Shown piece after piece: positions 1 through 13,932 of a stretch of 64,000 nucleotides of DNA. The notes below the pieces were generated by a model. The model was not told where the DNA came from and did not search any database. It saw only the letters and a list, made by a program, of their open reading frames with translations. This stretch comes from Monomorium pharaonis. Taxonomy: Eukaryota; Arthropoda; Insecta; Hymenoptera; Formicidae. The translations under genes were made by a program, and so were the position numbers. The DNA is taken from the NCBI RefSeq assembly GCF_013373865.1, contig NC_050467.1, positions 2,170,001 to 2,234,000 on the forward strand, read 5' to 3'. Position 1 is the first letter of the stretch, and every line of letters starts with the position of its first letter.

Positions 1-441
1 GCCGATCCTCTCGGGCCGCTCGGTCGGCGAGCGACGACGAGCTTTAAGAACGACCCTCCTAAACCGGTTAGAATTACCCGCGCCAACCTCGCCCTCTTAC
101 TTTCTTTCATTCTCGTCTCGCTCGTTTCACGGGAAGCCTGTCTTCCTTCCCGTACACTCCACGCTCGTTTCCCGTGTAGTAAACAAAACTTGACCAGATG
201 GCTCGTGCTACGCAATTATCGTCGGCGAATCCGATAGAAAGCTTTACCGGGCCGCCACCGTTTCCCACGAGGGACCGGTAAAAATCCTCTTGAAGGATCT
301 TCCTTACGGCGAATGAGGCCCGTAACCGGCGATGTCATCGAAAATTAGTGTGCGAGACGATCGTACTGCTGGTATACGCGGTAATGACCGGCATCAAATC
401 CGGAGACGCACTTTTAAAAGATACTCGGTAAACATCAAAGA

Positions 442-468
442 CTCTCTCTCTCTCTCTCTCTCTTTCTC
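442..468. repeat. (CT)n microsatellite
   Basis: Almost pure CT dinucleotide repeat of about 27 bp, ending in a CTTT interruption. Confidence 0.9.
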
Positions 469-1079
469 TATTTTGATGGATCGAGCAAAGCGGCTCAGAT
501 TTTCTCTCGTCGTACGGGAAACCCAGGATTACTTGGAGAAACAGAGCGAGTCAGAAGTCGCTCGTTATGATGGAAAATAGTTTGTCTTGAATAATTCATC
601 TTCTAAATGACGCAAATGCGTATGCGCTGGGACACGACGGAAATTGTGATGCTTGTGCAATTTAAGTTGAAGCGTAATCTTTCATAATCTTTTAGAACAA
701 ATGCGATGTTGCACGTTTCTTTAAATGTATTACAGTGTTTACGCGCAACTACTCCATCCTTGTTCGAGTATCATCAGGTCATATAATTTAGTGATTTTAA
801 ACTCTACCTTTCAGTGAACTTTATGTGCAATACTACGGTGCGCATTCACGATATCATCATTGCGACTGAAATTTATGGCAGGATAATTAAGAATCAGCGT
901 GTATTCTCAAGAATAGGAAATATATGTAAAAGGTACTTAAGCAACAACGTGATATCACGGTACAATCTTGCGTAAGAAAATCATTTTTGATGTGAACTCA
1001 TCGCTCATGGCGTCTCGGGTTGAGATTAAGCTCGCTTCACGCGAACTTGTTGCGTGTCGCATGCCATAAGAATGGCCGG

Positions 1080-1093
1080 GCGATTCGAATCGC
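1080..1093. repeat. 14-bp perfect palindrome
   Basis: GCGATTCGAATCGC reads the same on both strands. It resembles the T-loop core of a tRNA (TTCGAAT), but no acceptor or anticodon stem is visible around it, so I record it only as a palindrome. Confidence 0.8.
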
Positions 1094-1910
1094 ACGACGG
1101 CGAAAAAAAAAAGAGAAGCATTAATCTAAATAAGGATACACAGGCGCGCGCGTGACCCAAACGAGCCTGCACAGAATAAGATTGATGTCACTTTGCGGCG
1201 TCTCGCGACGCGATCATAATTCTAAATGTTAACGCTGTTTTTTCATGAGCGAAATATGCGTTGCGATCACACGATACGAAAGGAAACGGATTGCAGATTT
1301 ACGCACGTGCACAACCTGAGCCAATCAACTCGTTATTTCTTCCTAATGTTTAGCACTTTAAATTATTTCAGTCAATTACTCTTTTCCCTTTCCTCCACGC
1401 GCGTCATATCTATATTAAATGTTTATTCAAAGTTCCGAAGCTTCGAAAATTTCATTCGACAGCATTCCGCAGCTATTTTGAAATAGAATAGCGTTGGACC
1501 AGTTGATACCAATCGAAGAGCGACATTTCCCGGTCACTCTTTTATTTGCCTCCGCCTCCGGGCGAACGTACGCGATTCGATAGAGGACTTTTGACGTCGA
1601 GAGGCTCGTAGAAAATCCGAAATGGCCCCGCGCGAATGTTGTCCGGCCTCCGCAGTTCAGACGTGGCGGACCGTAAACCGTGGATGTTTTACCGGAACGG
1701 TCCAGAACGGCGATCCCGGGCGGATGGAGCGAACGCGAGCGCGAGGCTCCCCGGCTCGGGGGTCGGCGACCATAAATTCGAGGCTGACCGCACGGAAGGA
1801 CCGTTCTGCGGCGCCGATATTATTAGTTTACGAGAACAGTGACTAAACTATAGACGGCCACTAAAATAGACGAGGATGGTTGGTACGCGGGTGAAGCGAA
1901 CAGCAGAACC

Positions 1911-1940
1911 GAGAGAGAAAGAGAGAGAGAGAGAGAGAGG
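1911..1940. repeat. (GA)n microsatellite
   Basis: GA dinucleotide tract of about 30 bp with AAA interruptions, followed by a purine-rich tail. Confidence 0.9.
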
Positions 1941-2689
1941 AAAGGAGAGGTTTAGGGGATGGTGGTTGCCGTACGCGCGGTCTCGGGCACCTAGCACCCC
2001 CGGTTGTTTATGCCTCATTAGCCGCAGTAGTTACGTCAGTGCCCTTAACTATCCTACGAATTGAACACCGTGTGCCCGGTGCCCGTTCACCAACGCGCAG
2101 CTCGTCTGCGACCTATAATACGTATCCGGTATGCATAGCCGTAGCCCCGCACCGCAACGACGCGACCGCCGTTGAATATTCGAGCGACCGCGCATAATAT
2201 TATCGAATCTAGGGCCGGCATGCAAAAATGTGTGTTATATTAATGACACGCCGTTCCTCGGCGTGATACGCGGACTTCCAAGAGTTTTCCGACGCGAAAC
2301 TTTCCGCAACGCGAGACGAAGCTCCCGCTTCGCGTCCCTGTGTACGAACGCCACTGTGCACTTAAACTTTCACAACTCCACTGAAAATGCTAATGCCTTC
2401 GTACGTTTCTACCTTGCATTTGACGGAAAGTCTAATTCGGAAGATTTTATCGATTATTATTATAGCGCGTTGAAACTTGTTGAACCTGGGGTGCATCAGG
2501 GATCCGAGATCAATCGAGATAATACGCCGGAAAAGCACAATTCTGCGCGTAGATGTATCTCGAAGGAATCACTCGCGCACATGCACACGTGTTCAATTGA
2601 GTAACATTACGCAGAGTAATATTGAAATGGCCGTAATAGAAAGCGCGTAAATGAGAATGGGGCAGTAGTTTTTTCTTGCGCGTTGCAGC

Positions 2690-2725
2690 GAGAGAGAGAG
2701 AGAAAGAGAGAGAGAGAGGGGGGGG
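2690..2725. repeat. (GA)n microsatellite plus G run
   Basis: GA repeat with one AAA interruption running into a run of about eight G; the whole tract is homopurine. Confidence 0.9.
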
Positions 2726-3084
2726 AGTGCCGAGGTGAACTTTTGCGGAAGTTAGTGGCACATATATACATATGCATATGTATGATGAAACTTTTGCAGG
2801 GAGCGATTCACATTATGAGCCTGCTTGAACATACACACGGGCACGTGTACATTTGCATCGACCTGAAACATGAACACGAAGCAGCATTTTGCGCTCTACC
2901 TTTTTTTCCTGCCCCCCTGCCGGATTCAGCGGATTAATAATTCCAGACAACTCTCGAAGTGTTATAAAATTCTATCGTACGTTGAATTTAATGTGACGGA
3001 TCCTCTCATTTCCACGCAATTACGAGTCCGCGGCAGCCAAGATTGAACGTGTCAAAAGATGAGATGGTTCGCTTTATCGACTCC

Positions 3085-3085
3085 C

Positions 3086-3116
<31 letters not shown>

Positions 3117-3124
3117 TTCTCTTT
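3085..3124. repeat. (CT)n microsatellite
   Basis: CT repeat of about 40 bp with a single TGT interruption near its left end. Confidence 0.9.
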
Positions 3125-3317
3125 CGCTCGCCGCCTCGGCATTACGGATACTAAATTCCCGGACACTTATTTCACGAATGTCGGGTGACAGGTTGCAAAA
3201 AAGACCAAGGAAATCGCGCAGACGGATAAGCCACTTTTCTCTTTTCCCCGAGACTCCGATGTACAATAAAATATCGCGCCGCCCTTAAAGGCAATAACTG
3301 ACGTGGAATTGTATAAA

Positions 3318-3344
3318 TCCGAGGATATCCGACATATCCTCGGA
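3318..3344. repeat. Perfect 11-bp stem hairpin
   Basis: TCCGAGGATAT at 3318-3328 is exactly complementary to ATATCCTCGGA at 3334-3344, with a five-base loop. A TATAAA string lies a few bases upstream, at about 3313. The role is unknown. Confidence 0.8.
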
Positions 3345-3400
3345 AAATATTCAGCATATTTCCGTTACTAGCAAGTGGCGTCTATGTATTTCGCGTTGCA

Positions 3401-6400
3401 CGCGCGCCTTCCCTCCTCCGTTCTCTTTCTCCCCCGGCTGCTTTTACTTTCCACTTTTGTGCGCCGGTCGACGCGACGCGTGCGGAGCTATCTGACGTAC
3501 GTAGCCGAGGCTTAAAGCTTTTGCCGGGAAAGCCTTCGCGATTCGCAAAAGCCGGAGACGGCGCTTCATGTAGCCGTTTCCTACTAATGGAGTTTCAGCT
3601 TTGGCGCTTATACCAGATCTCGAAAACTAGGCGCGAATTGTTGCAACGACAACGAAGCGGCGTTCAATTGAGGCGCGACTGATTACGCGGCGCGTGCTAC
3701 TGGAATCGCGTAGCTACCCCGCTTTTCCCTTTGTCGCCGAAAAAGTTTTAATGTCGCTGATCAACGCCCGCGTCCACTCGTAATCAACGAGCTTTCGGAA
3801 CGGAGTATTAAATAAATCTTTCAATTTACAGCCGCGTGTCCTCGCTATCTCCAACCCCCTCTCCCCTCCCGCCGCCGAGAAATCACATTTAAATCGAGGA
3901 CAACGCAAATATCCGTGACTGCCAGAAAGAAATCATTTAAGTTTCATTCTTTACGTGCAAACAATTTCACGGCACGAGAGCGCCCCACAGAAAGGCAATT
4001 TCTATTTCGCGGAATGGCTTCGCGTCGCAATTGTTTTGCATAAAAGTCGCCGAAGACCACAAATAAAAGCCTGCTTCACGTACACGCGTGTGTCTCTGTG
4101 TGTTGCGCAAAAATATGTTACCTCGCCAGGAATTTTTTGAGAAAGCTTTCGTGGGTATAGAATTTCTTGAGCCATCGAGCTATATACATATATATCGAAC
4201 TACTACTTTTTTTGTAATTTTATAGTTTTAGTTTCGTTCCTTTTGCACACGGCGCCCTTTATGTGTTTTATATGTACGAGAGAAACTTTTTACACCGCTC
4301 GTATTGTATCCGAGGCGTCCGATAAATCGCCGCGTCACCGTGTGCACGGCACTACTTTGTCATTTCGAATTTGAGCAACAAAGTTTCATCGTGGAAAGCA
4401 GTAATAGAAACTTTGCGCCGACAGCGGAAGCTTGTACACTGGGATTCCGCAAGTTACCAACATCCACCGGTGCTATTACGGTACGTGCGGATGCATTTAC
4501 GAATATTGGTAGCTATCACAAAAATACGTAACAAAAACACTGCTAAATTAATAGCACGGGCCTCAGACTGCACGGGGTTCATTTTTATCGAAAAAGAGTA
4601 GGACGCGTCAAATTAATATGAGGTCATTGATGAATAATGCCGGTTAGATTGAATTGTTATAACGACGATTCTCGTCGCGTTCTCTTTTCCGATGCTTCAT
4701 TATTATAATTTTTCGTGCTGTGTAATGGCAAACGATAATTATAATCGTTGTCGTCGGGCAGAGCAACGTCACGGTCGTCGTGCATTTGCATTTTCGCATT
4801 TATCAAGCGCGGAAATCAACGGACGAATTGCACAAATTGCGATACATTAATTTTTGCACGTCCTCGTTTGCCGCGTTTAGCGGGTTTATTGCTAACGAAT
4901 TTGAACGGCGGAAATTCCACGCGGGGACGGCGGAAAGGCGGGAGCGGAGAAGAAATGGGGTGCGTACCGGCGAAGAAAAATAACGCAGCGACGACGCGGA
5001 GAGACGAGATGCAGGCGTGGGCAGGTAAAGAGTCGCCGCCAGTGGGTGTGGATATTTTGTAATTAAATAGGATAGAGTCCGCGAGCCGCGTTGATTCATC
5101 GTTCCGCATTATGACCGAAACGTTTCGCAATTAAACGCCAGTTGCGTCGCCATTACCGCAACGAGACGATGAAAAAATTAACGGGTGCGGAAAAAAAGGG
5201 AACAGAGGGAAAAGAGATATCGGGAGACTTTTCGCGGACTTCTATGCGAATAAAACGGTGATTATGCTCGGCAATGATTGATAATGACTTTACACGACGC
5301 GGAAATGTCGGGATTTAACCGCACGTTCGCGTTATTTACCAGCAGAATGCGTGTAAAGAATTTTTCAAACTTGCTTTTTGAATAGAATCTTTTTAGAAAG
5401 CGTATACGTTCGCCAAATATTTGCCTGTAATTTAATATCCGCGTAAAATTTGGCTCGTTTAAAATCAAAAGATAAATATAATTATCAGCAAAATGTATGC
5501 TTAATGTAGAATATTTGCGCTACAAAACAAGGCGTCACCCCGTGAAAAATAAACATACACGACCTGGAAATTCGTGCATGAATGTTTGAAACGCGTGATT
5601 ATATGCCGCACGTATATATTTGGTGCCTGCGTACATGACGGTAAGTGTAACATATGAGTGCGCAATCAAGTCGTTTCTAAGATAATGAGATAGAACATGC
5701 AACGCCGAGGCAAATGCGAAGAAAAGAGAGAAGCACAGGGGCGAAGGCGACGGAGAATATCTAGCAGGATAGTGAAAAATATATGGAAAAAGTCAAAACG
5801 AGGGAGAACCGGCATTCCCGCATATACACGTGATAAGCGGAGATGAAAAAAGAAAGTGAAGGAGCGCGAAAATAAAGCCACGTTAATACCGAGGAGAAAG
5901 AGAGAAAGGCGCGAAGAAAGAGAGAGAGAAAGGGCGAGGTAGAAAAAGAAAAGGAAAAGGAAGCAGAAGGCGCGGCGAAGATTAGCGGCGGAAGGGTGGT
6001 AAAAGCGAAATAAAGCATCGCGAGAACTCGCGCGTTGCCACTTTCTTAGAAGTCCTCGTTTTTCTTTCCTCCGCACGCACACGCCACGGAGAGAAAAGAG
6101 AGTGAAGAGAGAGAGAGAAAGGAGCGGGGGGAGGGGGGAAGCACAATGGTCGCGCGGGAATATACAGAGCGAAAAACGAATTAGTCGGCTATTAGTAAGA
6201 CGCTCGAGGAAACGTCGTAAAACACTGGGGTGGCCTCGCGTGGAAAGAATTCGAAATTATGGGCGAAGGGCGAAGGCGTGGAGGTTTATCGCGCGACTTC
6301 GGCGAACCTCCTCCGAACGCCGTTCCACCCACTTTGTAACAATAAGCGGCGATTTCCAGTCCGGCGAGTAATGGAGAGCGGGCGCGCTCGCTCGAGTGTT

Positions 6401-7000
6401 TCTTTCCGCATTTCCGACGGGCACACTTACCTCACGGGGCACAATAAACGTAATCGATGCACACTGATTTAATGGCCGCTCGCTCCCTCCCTCTCCTCCC
6501 CCCCCCCTCCCCGGCCCGCGTTGCTGCATTGTAAAACGCCGCGGCTTTTCCAGCGAGGCGGACCACCCTCTCCCCCGCCGCGTTATTCACGCCCTGCTAA
6601 TCCGGTTCCTTCGGACGGCATTTAATTGGACGGCTGTTGCGGAACACGACGCCGGAGCGTTCGCGCGCGTTATAGAGAATTTTCCCTCGTAAATAAAGAA
6701 GACGTATATACCGATCCGGCGATTCGTTATTCTCCGGTGATGGGTTACTTGTTACGGGAAGAGAGAACGTTGTGCATGATTTTTTTTTTGGCGCGCGCAC
6801 GTACGTGTAGGTGTGCATACACGCCTCGTAGAGTTCGTTGACTTTATCTTTAGCGGTTAAGTAGGTTGCCACTAAAATATTTCACACTCTACTACAAAAT
6901 CTCCATGGGATCACATATTTCAGTCATTAGACAATCGAAACTGATACGACCTGTCACAAACCATTCTGACTTTAATTCTTAATTTATCGCTGAAGAATTT
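3401..7000. other. Non-genic stretch with purine-rich tract
   Basis: No gene recognised. Positions about 5700-6160 are strikingly purine-rich on the + strand (GA, GAAA and GGAG words). This creates long stop-poor frames on both strands made mostly of Arg/Glu/Lys, or Ser/Leu/Phe on the other strand. C-rich and G-rich runs occur near 6120-6140 and 6480-6510. I see no splice-bounded coding exon. Confidence 0.55.
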
Positions 7001-9550
7001 ATCGCACAGAAATATATCCCCGGTATGCCGGACGAGTCAAGCTGCTGGCGCGGAAAAATTAGGGATGTGTAAGGTCGGAGGGGGATAATTTTACTCCGGG
7101 ATAATAAATAAACTATCAAATATAAGCGCGGATTACTTTGATGAAAATGAACCGGCACGGTAATGAGTTTCCGAGAGGTTTGTAGGCGGCGATATTGCTT
7201 ACAAATATTAACACAGTGGGAAGTTTTCTAATCAATCAATTTCTCGCCGATGCCGCATCTGCCGATATCAACCCGGGCACACGAAGTTTCCGAAATGAGA
7301 TTGACACTCTCGCTCATCCTCGCAAACGGAAAGTCCCGCAGCGTTATCATCGTGATTGGATTATTTCCCAATCATAGAGAATCATCGAAGGTAGAATCGA
7401 TATATTTCTGAGGCTTAAAATAATGACGATAAGTATATGCAGTAATATACTAAACCAATTAAGAAATTGATGTAGTGGTTAATTCGTGAATTAAATCGAT
7501 CGTCGGCTATTAAGCGAGCCGACATACCGTATTTATACTGTATAAATGTACATAATCATTTTAGCTAGCATCAAATTTGAATATTAAAGGAGAATATTCT
7601 AAAATATCATATGTTTATTAAGCGAAATGAATTAATTTTTAAATATTACAGAAAGGTTCGATGTTAATATCGACATTTCTATAACGGGTGATCATTTCCT
7701 ATGATTTTTCTCGCGGTTAAAATCAGATCCATCATGTGCTGGATCATATTCCTATGCAAAGTACCTAGCCGTCGCATAATCTTACACGAGAAAGGCGGCT
7801 TTATTTTGTCTTGCTCGGCCACATATCTGCCCTGGGTCGTAGATCGGACCTGAGCCGTAGAAGGCTGGATTTTGCGGGACGTAAATGTTCGTAAATTTTC
7901 AACTTTACTCCCCCTTTAAAACCTTAATCCGCTTACGTCACCAGCAGACTTTACGCATCACGCAGAATTAACCCACATACGTTTCAACCAAGTATCTTAC
8001 GCGCACTCATTTTCTTATCCTATCGAGCGATAATTCTTTCTAGAATTTGTCTGAAAGGTGATTTTAAACGTGTCGTTCATCAATAAAATTTTATTCGCGT
8101 ATCAATTTTTTTTTTTAAACTGACCCCGTTTTCTTATTATGGAAGATTACGACAATAAAAAGTGCTAAAAACAACATTGCACTGAATTAATTCCTCGTAC
8201 AATCTAGTATACATTGAAATATACGTCGACATATATATGCCAAGACTTGTCATTGAAAGTGTTCTAACGAGCGTGTGATGGTCTTGAAATCCTCTAAGAT
8301 CTCTGACAAACGAAAGATCATCACGAGTATCTGATATCCTCCCGTTATGTCGTTACGGTACATTTTTAAAGCGGAAGTTTTAACTAGATGAAAAATTATG
8401 ATATGCAGTTTCCGCTGCTTAAAACGGATGTTTTTCATTTTCCTCGGTAATATTCGAAAATAAATTTATGGAGCGTATGAAATCGTAATTTGAATTTAAA
8501 ATCTTGCTAGAATAACTGTCCCAATTATTACTACTTTCAATTGTAGTATTAGAAATACGATATCATTTTTTAATTAAAAAATGCTTTAATATTAAACTAA
8601 TGATGAAAAAATATTAAAGAATTACAAAACGAGCATGTTAATTGGCAGTAATTCGAACAGTCACTCCGTCAAGAAATTTACAAAATGTGATTCGTGTGCT
8701 TGTGCTCGAGCTGGGCTTTAATATCGGTAATGCAGCTACAAATTGCCGGCGGTATTAGGAGACCGTATTGTTATGCGTAATGACACGCAGTAACGTCGCG
8801 CACTTAGGCATACATGAGCGACCTTGTCGCTCGCTACTCCAGGGAAGACGTGGTAATGGTGCTCTCAGGTACACGGAGCACCGTCGCGTATCGACGGAGC
8901 AACGACTCGGTTGAACGCATCGACGATGGCGTCTCGAGGAAAAAATTTACCGCTTCTTCCTATGCGAACTGATGTGCATAAAAATGGGGGGACCTTGTCG
9001 TGACATCGTGACGTTACGTTGTTACCCGTCGATTATAGATTTTCACGGGAATCATCGCGAAAATTTTCGCTTCGTCGACGCCGAATGACGGTTGTTTAGG
9101 GAAATCTCAATTATTGATGGAAAATGCGCACGTGCACATCTCGAAGTTCATGGACTCGGTGTCCCGTAAAATATTGCGAGTCGTATTTTTCGTACGCGGA
9201 CGACTGAATGAATGAAGAAACATCCATAAATACGCGAAATGCCTCACAAACGAAAATCTAAAATTCGCATTTATTCGGATTGTATTCGAGAATTCAAGGG
9301 AATCCGAGAAGAACGCGGCCGCATCTCGACGAAAGGAAGAAATCTAGAATCTAGAATTTAGAGAGACCCCTCGTCGCGCAATTAATATCAACGAACCGTT
9401 AACCTGGCGTTTCTCTTATGCACGTTTCTTTATACATGTCCCGTAAGAAATTCGAGCTCGGGTTATGAATATTTTTATGCTCCGACATACCATGACAGCG
9501 TGCATTCCAGATTACGATGATATATCATCCGTTAACGTGACGCATACCTA
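7001..9550. other. Mostly AT-rich non-genic stretch
   Basis: Largely AT-rich with short CpG-rich islets (about 8700-9300). No open frame of interest. A small hairpin (seven-base arms GTCGGCT and AGCCGAC) is visible near 7502-7523, and a 14-bp A/T palindrome near 8568-8581. Nothing else seen. Confidence 0.55.
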
Positions 9551-11150
9551 GAATTACGGCGGAACATTCCGTTCCGTTCTCCCTCTCTCTCTCGGACGAA
9601 AAACCGATCAGCTCAAGCGCGCTTTGTCGCACTCCAAAGTAATCCAGCTTACATACGGCGCCGTGCCGGTCGTGGCAATTTCGCAAATGCCCGCTCTCGC
9701 AGTCATGTATGCGGCTTAGCGGAGGAGGATAGAGAAGAAGACCCTGTCGTAGAGCCGAGCAGTCCGGGGGACGGTCGAGCGGGATAAAACCTTACGTCGT
9801 CGGAGACTATTCGCTACCAGGGCGAAGAATGCACGGAGGTCAAAGCCTGCACCGGCGACGTTGCTACGCGGGTATCGCGATCCGCGAAACGAAGAAGCGT
9901 CAGCACGCGTTCCTTAACTCGACATTAAGGAGCGAGGACATAATCTGCCGTGTATTCCGTAACGCTGAAAATCCCGTCATTCAGACGATAATCCCGCCCC
10001 GGGGTAAACATTCCCGCTTAATTTCTCCGGCGTCTTTCCAGCGCGGCGGGGAGAGGGTGGAAGGGGAGAGAACGTCGTCCGGAGAAAATGCGCGTACCGA
10101 GGGATTTAGAAACGTTATCATCTCCACAAGCTGTGGACGTATTAAATATTTATCCGTCGCGAGCGTTTATCTCAAGCCGGCGCGATTGCCGGGGAGAAAA
10201 ACGCTCGAGCGCTCCCCGCGCGGGAGGATCTTCCCGCGCGTAGGGCGGACAAGAGGAGGACGCGGGTAAGGTCGGGAGTCTCGTCGGGAACGTACGAGAG
10301 CTACCTCGTCCCCGAGGAGCGTCGCCCTCGCGGAAAACGGTGCGTCAGCTCCGTGGATTCGTTGGCTTTACGAGGCGCCGTAGCCACCGAGTGTGTTTGC
10401 TCGTCGAAATCCGGCAGGACGTCCCGGTTTACGGGTGACGTAAACGGGACTCCCGCCAGCGCAAACCGGCCGCCACGACGGTGGTTTATGGTCTGGTTAT
10501 TCGGTTGACGGCATCCTCGCCACTTTGCAGGATTCGCGCGAAACGGAGAGTTTCGCACAGGAGAGAAAGAGGGTTGCAGGGAGGAGAGCGAGAGAGAAAG
10601 AGAGAGAGTGGAGAGACAGAGACGCATAATAAGGTTTGTGTCCTCTCTCTTTGGCCTTCGGAGGTCGGGGATGGGGTTGCGACCTCATCTCGAGCTCTCT
10701 CCACTCTCTCACAAGGACGAGGTGATCTCTCGGCGATAAACTGTGTGCACCCGTATGTCACATTGATTTCTTGAAATACAACCCCCCGTCCTCCTCGTCG
10801 CGCGTCTATTTCCTACCTACCTTACCGTCTACACGGCTTCGGGCGATAGGAAATTCTTCCCCTTCGGAATATAACGCAACCGCAGCTCGACCGCAGACAA
10901 GCTCTTAAATGATTTAGGGCCCGAGGACACTCGACGCTCGTAAAATGAAAGCGATTTCTCGTCAGCGATCCCGTATTCGCGCATCGCCTTCTCTCGTATT
11001 TGTAAAGAGATCGCGTAATAAGATCCTTCACAGTGTCAACAACTATTCTCGAGAGTCGTGAAGTCAAGATCGCAACGGGGTAATATACACGTACCGCGGG
11101 CCCGCGCGCGTTTCGACATTCTCGCGAGTCTAACTCGCGATGAAAGGGCG
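9551..11150. other. CpG-dense block without recognisable gene
   Basis: CpG-dense, with several overlapping stop-poor frames on both strands (for example 9829-10269, +). Their translations are Arg/Ser/Gly-rich, have no domain signature and overlap one another, which fits base composition rather than coding. Such a block could hold a promoter or 5' exon, but no specific element can be shown. A homopurine (GA)-rich patch lies at about 10575-10625. Confidence 0.5.
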
Positions 11151-12164
11151 ATTGATGCGGCCATAATTACATGTTGAAATATAAAGCAGAATCCAATGAA
11201 ATACTCACATCTTAATTAACCGGTCATTTCATAGAGTTTCGAGTAAAACTTTGTGCAGTGAAAACGTACTATCCTTTGAGCAAATGCCAAATACGATGGC
11301 TGAAACGTAACGCGCACTTTTTATGCTTCAACATAATTTTTATCTTCTACTTTTCATTTTTCCGATAGCATGGATATTTCGATTTTTCTAAAATATAAAG
11401 ATATGATAAAAAGTGTAGATAGCGGTAAAAATTGGATAAAAGTAAAAATGCTTTTATCAATTGTCGCTGTAAATTGACAAAATTAAATATTAAGTATTCA
11501 AAGTATTTCGCAGTTTCTAAAAAATGTCTACGGGAAGGCGATTTAATAGCGATTCAAGTCATTTACTATGATTATTACATTCTATGAATCAATAGTGCTT
11601 TGATGTAATATTAATTCACAACGCAATATCGATATACAAATTTTCAACGTTCCTTGCAAATTCAATATAAAAGCTATTATAAATATATCACCATATCGAA
11701 AATATAAAAAAAAAAGATAAACTCCCTTTTTCACAGAAATCGCGTGCGCTAACTTCGTGGCACGTTACCCGAGTGCAGAGAGGAAAAGCATTATAAACGA
11801 AGCGGTAGATATAATATCATAGCAATAGGCAAATGCATATGCTCAAAGAATCAATCTTTCTCGGAAGCATATAATCTTACCCGCGAGGAAACGAGGACGT
11901 TCGACGCTGCGGAAAAATATCATTCTCCATCTAACTAAACACACTCAATTTATAACTCTGCAAACAGGAACAAGCGTCCGTGAAACGAGTACGCTGAAAC
12001 ATGGCAGCAAATACTGGAAACTGCTCGAAACTTTGGAAACTTTCCTCCTTTGCTTCCTTAACGCGGGATTCTACTTCGCATCTTTGTTGAGTATCTTTGT
12101 CTCGTGAGCGAAGCTAGAATACCGACGACGCAACATTGCTCTCGAGCGAAGAAATTACCTGTGC

Positions 12165-12168
<4 letters not shown>

Positions 12169-12233
<65 letters not shown>
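12169..12233. repeat. (GA)n microsatellite, about 65 bp
   Basis: Nearly pure GA repeat with one GGGA interruption. At this length it is expected to be polymorphic. Confidence 0.95.
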
Positions 12234-12235
<2 letters not shown>

Positions 12236-13924
12236 CTTACAAGTTAATGCTGAACTTTGCGATTAAAGATCAAGATAACAATATGAATTGATACGACAGC
12301 GTTTTACTTTTCGAACTACGTTGCGTTGCCACCAGATTTTAATAAAGCTTGACGCTACTTGCTAATCACTTTGTCTCAAGATTTACGTCAACTGAATTTG
12401 CTTTGAAAATTATACAACTTTGTTCGCATTTAAAAATCCGAAGCGCTCAAAGAGCGTTAAATCAAACGCGTTTTTATCGTAATATGTATGAAAACAACGA
12501 CTGTATACTGTAGCTTTCATGTAAAATGTAATTTTCGATCGGGATTCTACCTCTACCCCAGCACTCACCGCTTTGAAGCAACGGTGGAGATTCAACTTTG
12601 GCGCAACCCAAAGCACAATTCCGGCCCGGTCTTCTTGACGCATCAAAACAGAAACTGCGGCTATCCCTTGGCCCCGACGTTTCAGAAGCATCTAGCAACT
12701 TCCAACCGCCGCTGTGCACATGCAGCTCGCTTTAAAGGACCGAACAATTCCATGCTATCTCCCGCAGTCGACATTCGAGTTTCAAGTCACTGCCAGACCT
12801 CAGCAAGATAAGCAAAATTTAGGAAACTTACGTAACAGGGCAATAAGATTAACGGTAAGATGTTGTGATACTCGCTACGTGATCAAAAACTCGATTCGAG
12901 GAATGTTTTAACGGACACATGTGAATTAAAGCGTCATTATTTTTTTGTCTCGACACAATTGGGAGATGTTAGACGATATGTTTAATTAACTATATTATAG
13001 GGTATTATAATATTAAATAATTACAAGCAGTTATCTTAACAATTAGTGACATCAAATTTACGAAAAATATAATAGTTTCTCTAATGGATGATGAGCCACA
13101 CCCAGGGTTACTCCTCGCAGCAATTTCATTATAACAGTAAACCGTCTCATCTAGCGATTCCTTTGAGAGATGTTAGCTTCTATTAGGCTCGCAGGTCGTA
13201 CCTTAACGAGGCGAGAACTCGAAGAAAGAAAGCACGAAAAAGAGAAGAAATGGTGGAATGAAGGGGAGAAAAGGCAGCTGCTTAATCAATATTTCATATA
13301 GGCGGCGTTTTAACGAGTTTTAAATTTATAAAGCATGCCTCGTTAGAAAAAAAAATTATTTTTGCAACGGAAAGGAGCATCACTACGCTTTAAACGAGAT
13401 ATATTTTTATGTTAAAGGGAATTTCCTTCTGAATATCCAAGACATCGAGCTTGATTTCAAAGTTTCATGTTTTAATCTCAAGGTTTAGTCACCATGCCAT
13501 TTTCTACAGTAATTTAAAAACTTTTTCGCTGAAATGAAAAAAAAGTAATCCTAGACAATGTTAACATCCGTCAATTCGTAGTTTAAAAATGTAACGACAA
13601 AAATTATTATCAAAGCTAAAAATAAACGCAAGCGAGTTTTGACAAAGGCAATGTCAGACGTAACGATAATCGCACGAGAGACTTGGCTTTGCGATGATTA
13701 TCAAGAACGATCGAGTTTTTTTTTCTACGGGGAAATGACGAGTCATACAATCGGAAGAGCTCATAGTTCGTGTTCATAGAAACGTGCTCGACACGATCGC
13801 CCAGCTATTGTCCGGCTCAAGTTACGTGTGAACACGGTATCTAACTGGGACAAAACCTATCCTTCGAATCTTTATCAACTGACTGATCGGACGGACCTGA
13901 TTGCAACACCATCTTCGTTGTACG

Positions 13925-13932
13925 TGACGTCA
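13925..13932. promoter_or_regulatory. TGACGTCA palindrome (CRE-like)
   Basis: This is an exact match to the cAMP response element consensus bound by CREB/ATF bZIP factors. An 8-mer is expected about once in this length by chance and there is no gene next to it, so function is only a possibility. Confidence 0.2.

Larger units (their letters stand above)
1..3400. other. Non-genic CpG-rich stretch with microsatellites
   Basis: No gene recognised. The sequence is mixed to CpG-rich with an AT-richer patch near 600-1000. It contains (CT)n or (GA)n tracts at 442-468, 1911-1940, 2690-2725 and 3085-3124, and a perfect short hairpin at 3318-3344. The longest open frame (2230-2604, +) begins with GTG rather than ATG and matches no family I know, so it is not annotated as a gene. 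Confidence 0.6.

Noticed and set aside
1080..1093. Possible tRNA T-loop (TTCGAAT)
   Set aside because: The string is a symmetric palindrome and no cloverleaf stems or A/B boxes can be drawn around it.
2230..2604. 124-codon frame
   Set aside because: Non-ATG start, no recognised motif, no support from neighbouring splice sites.
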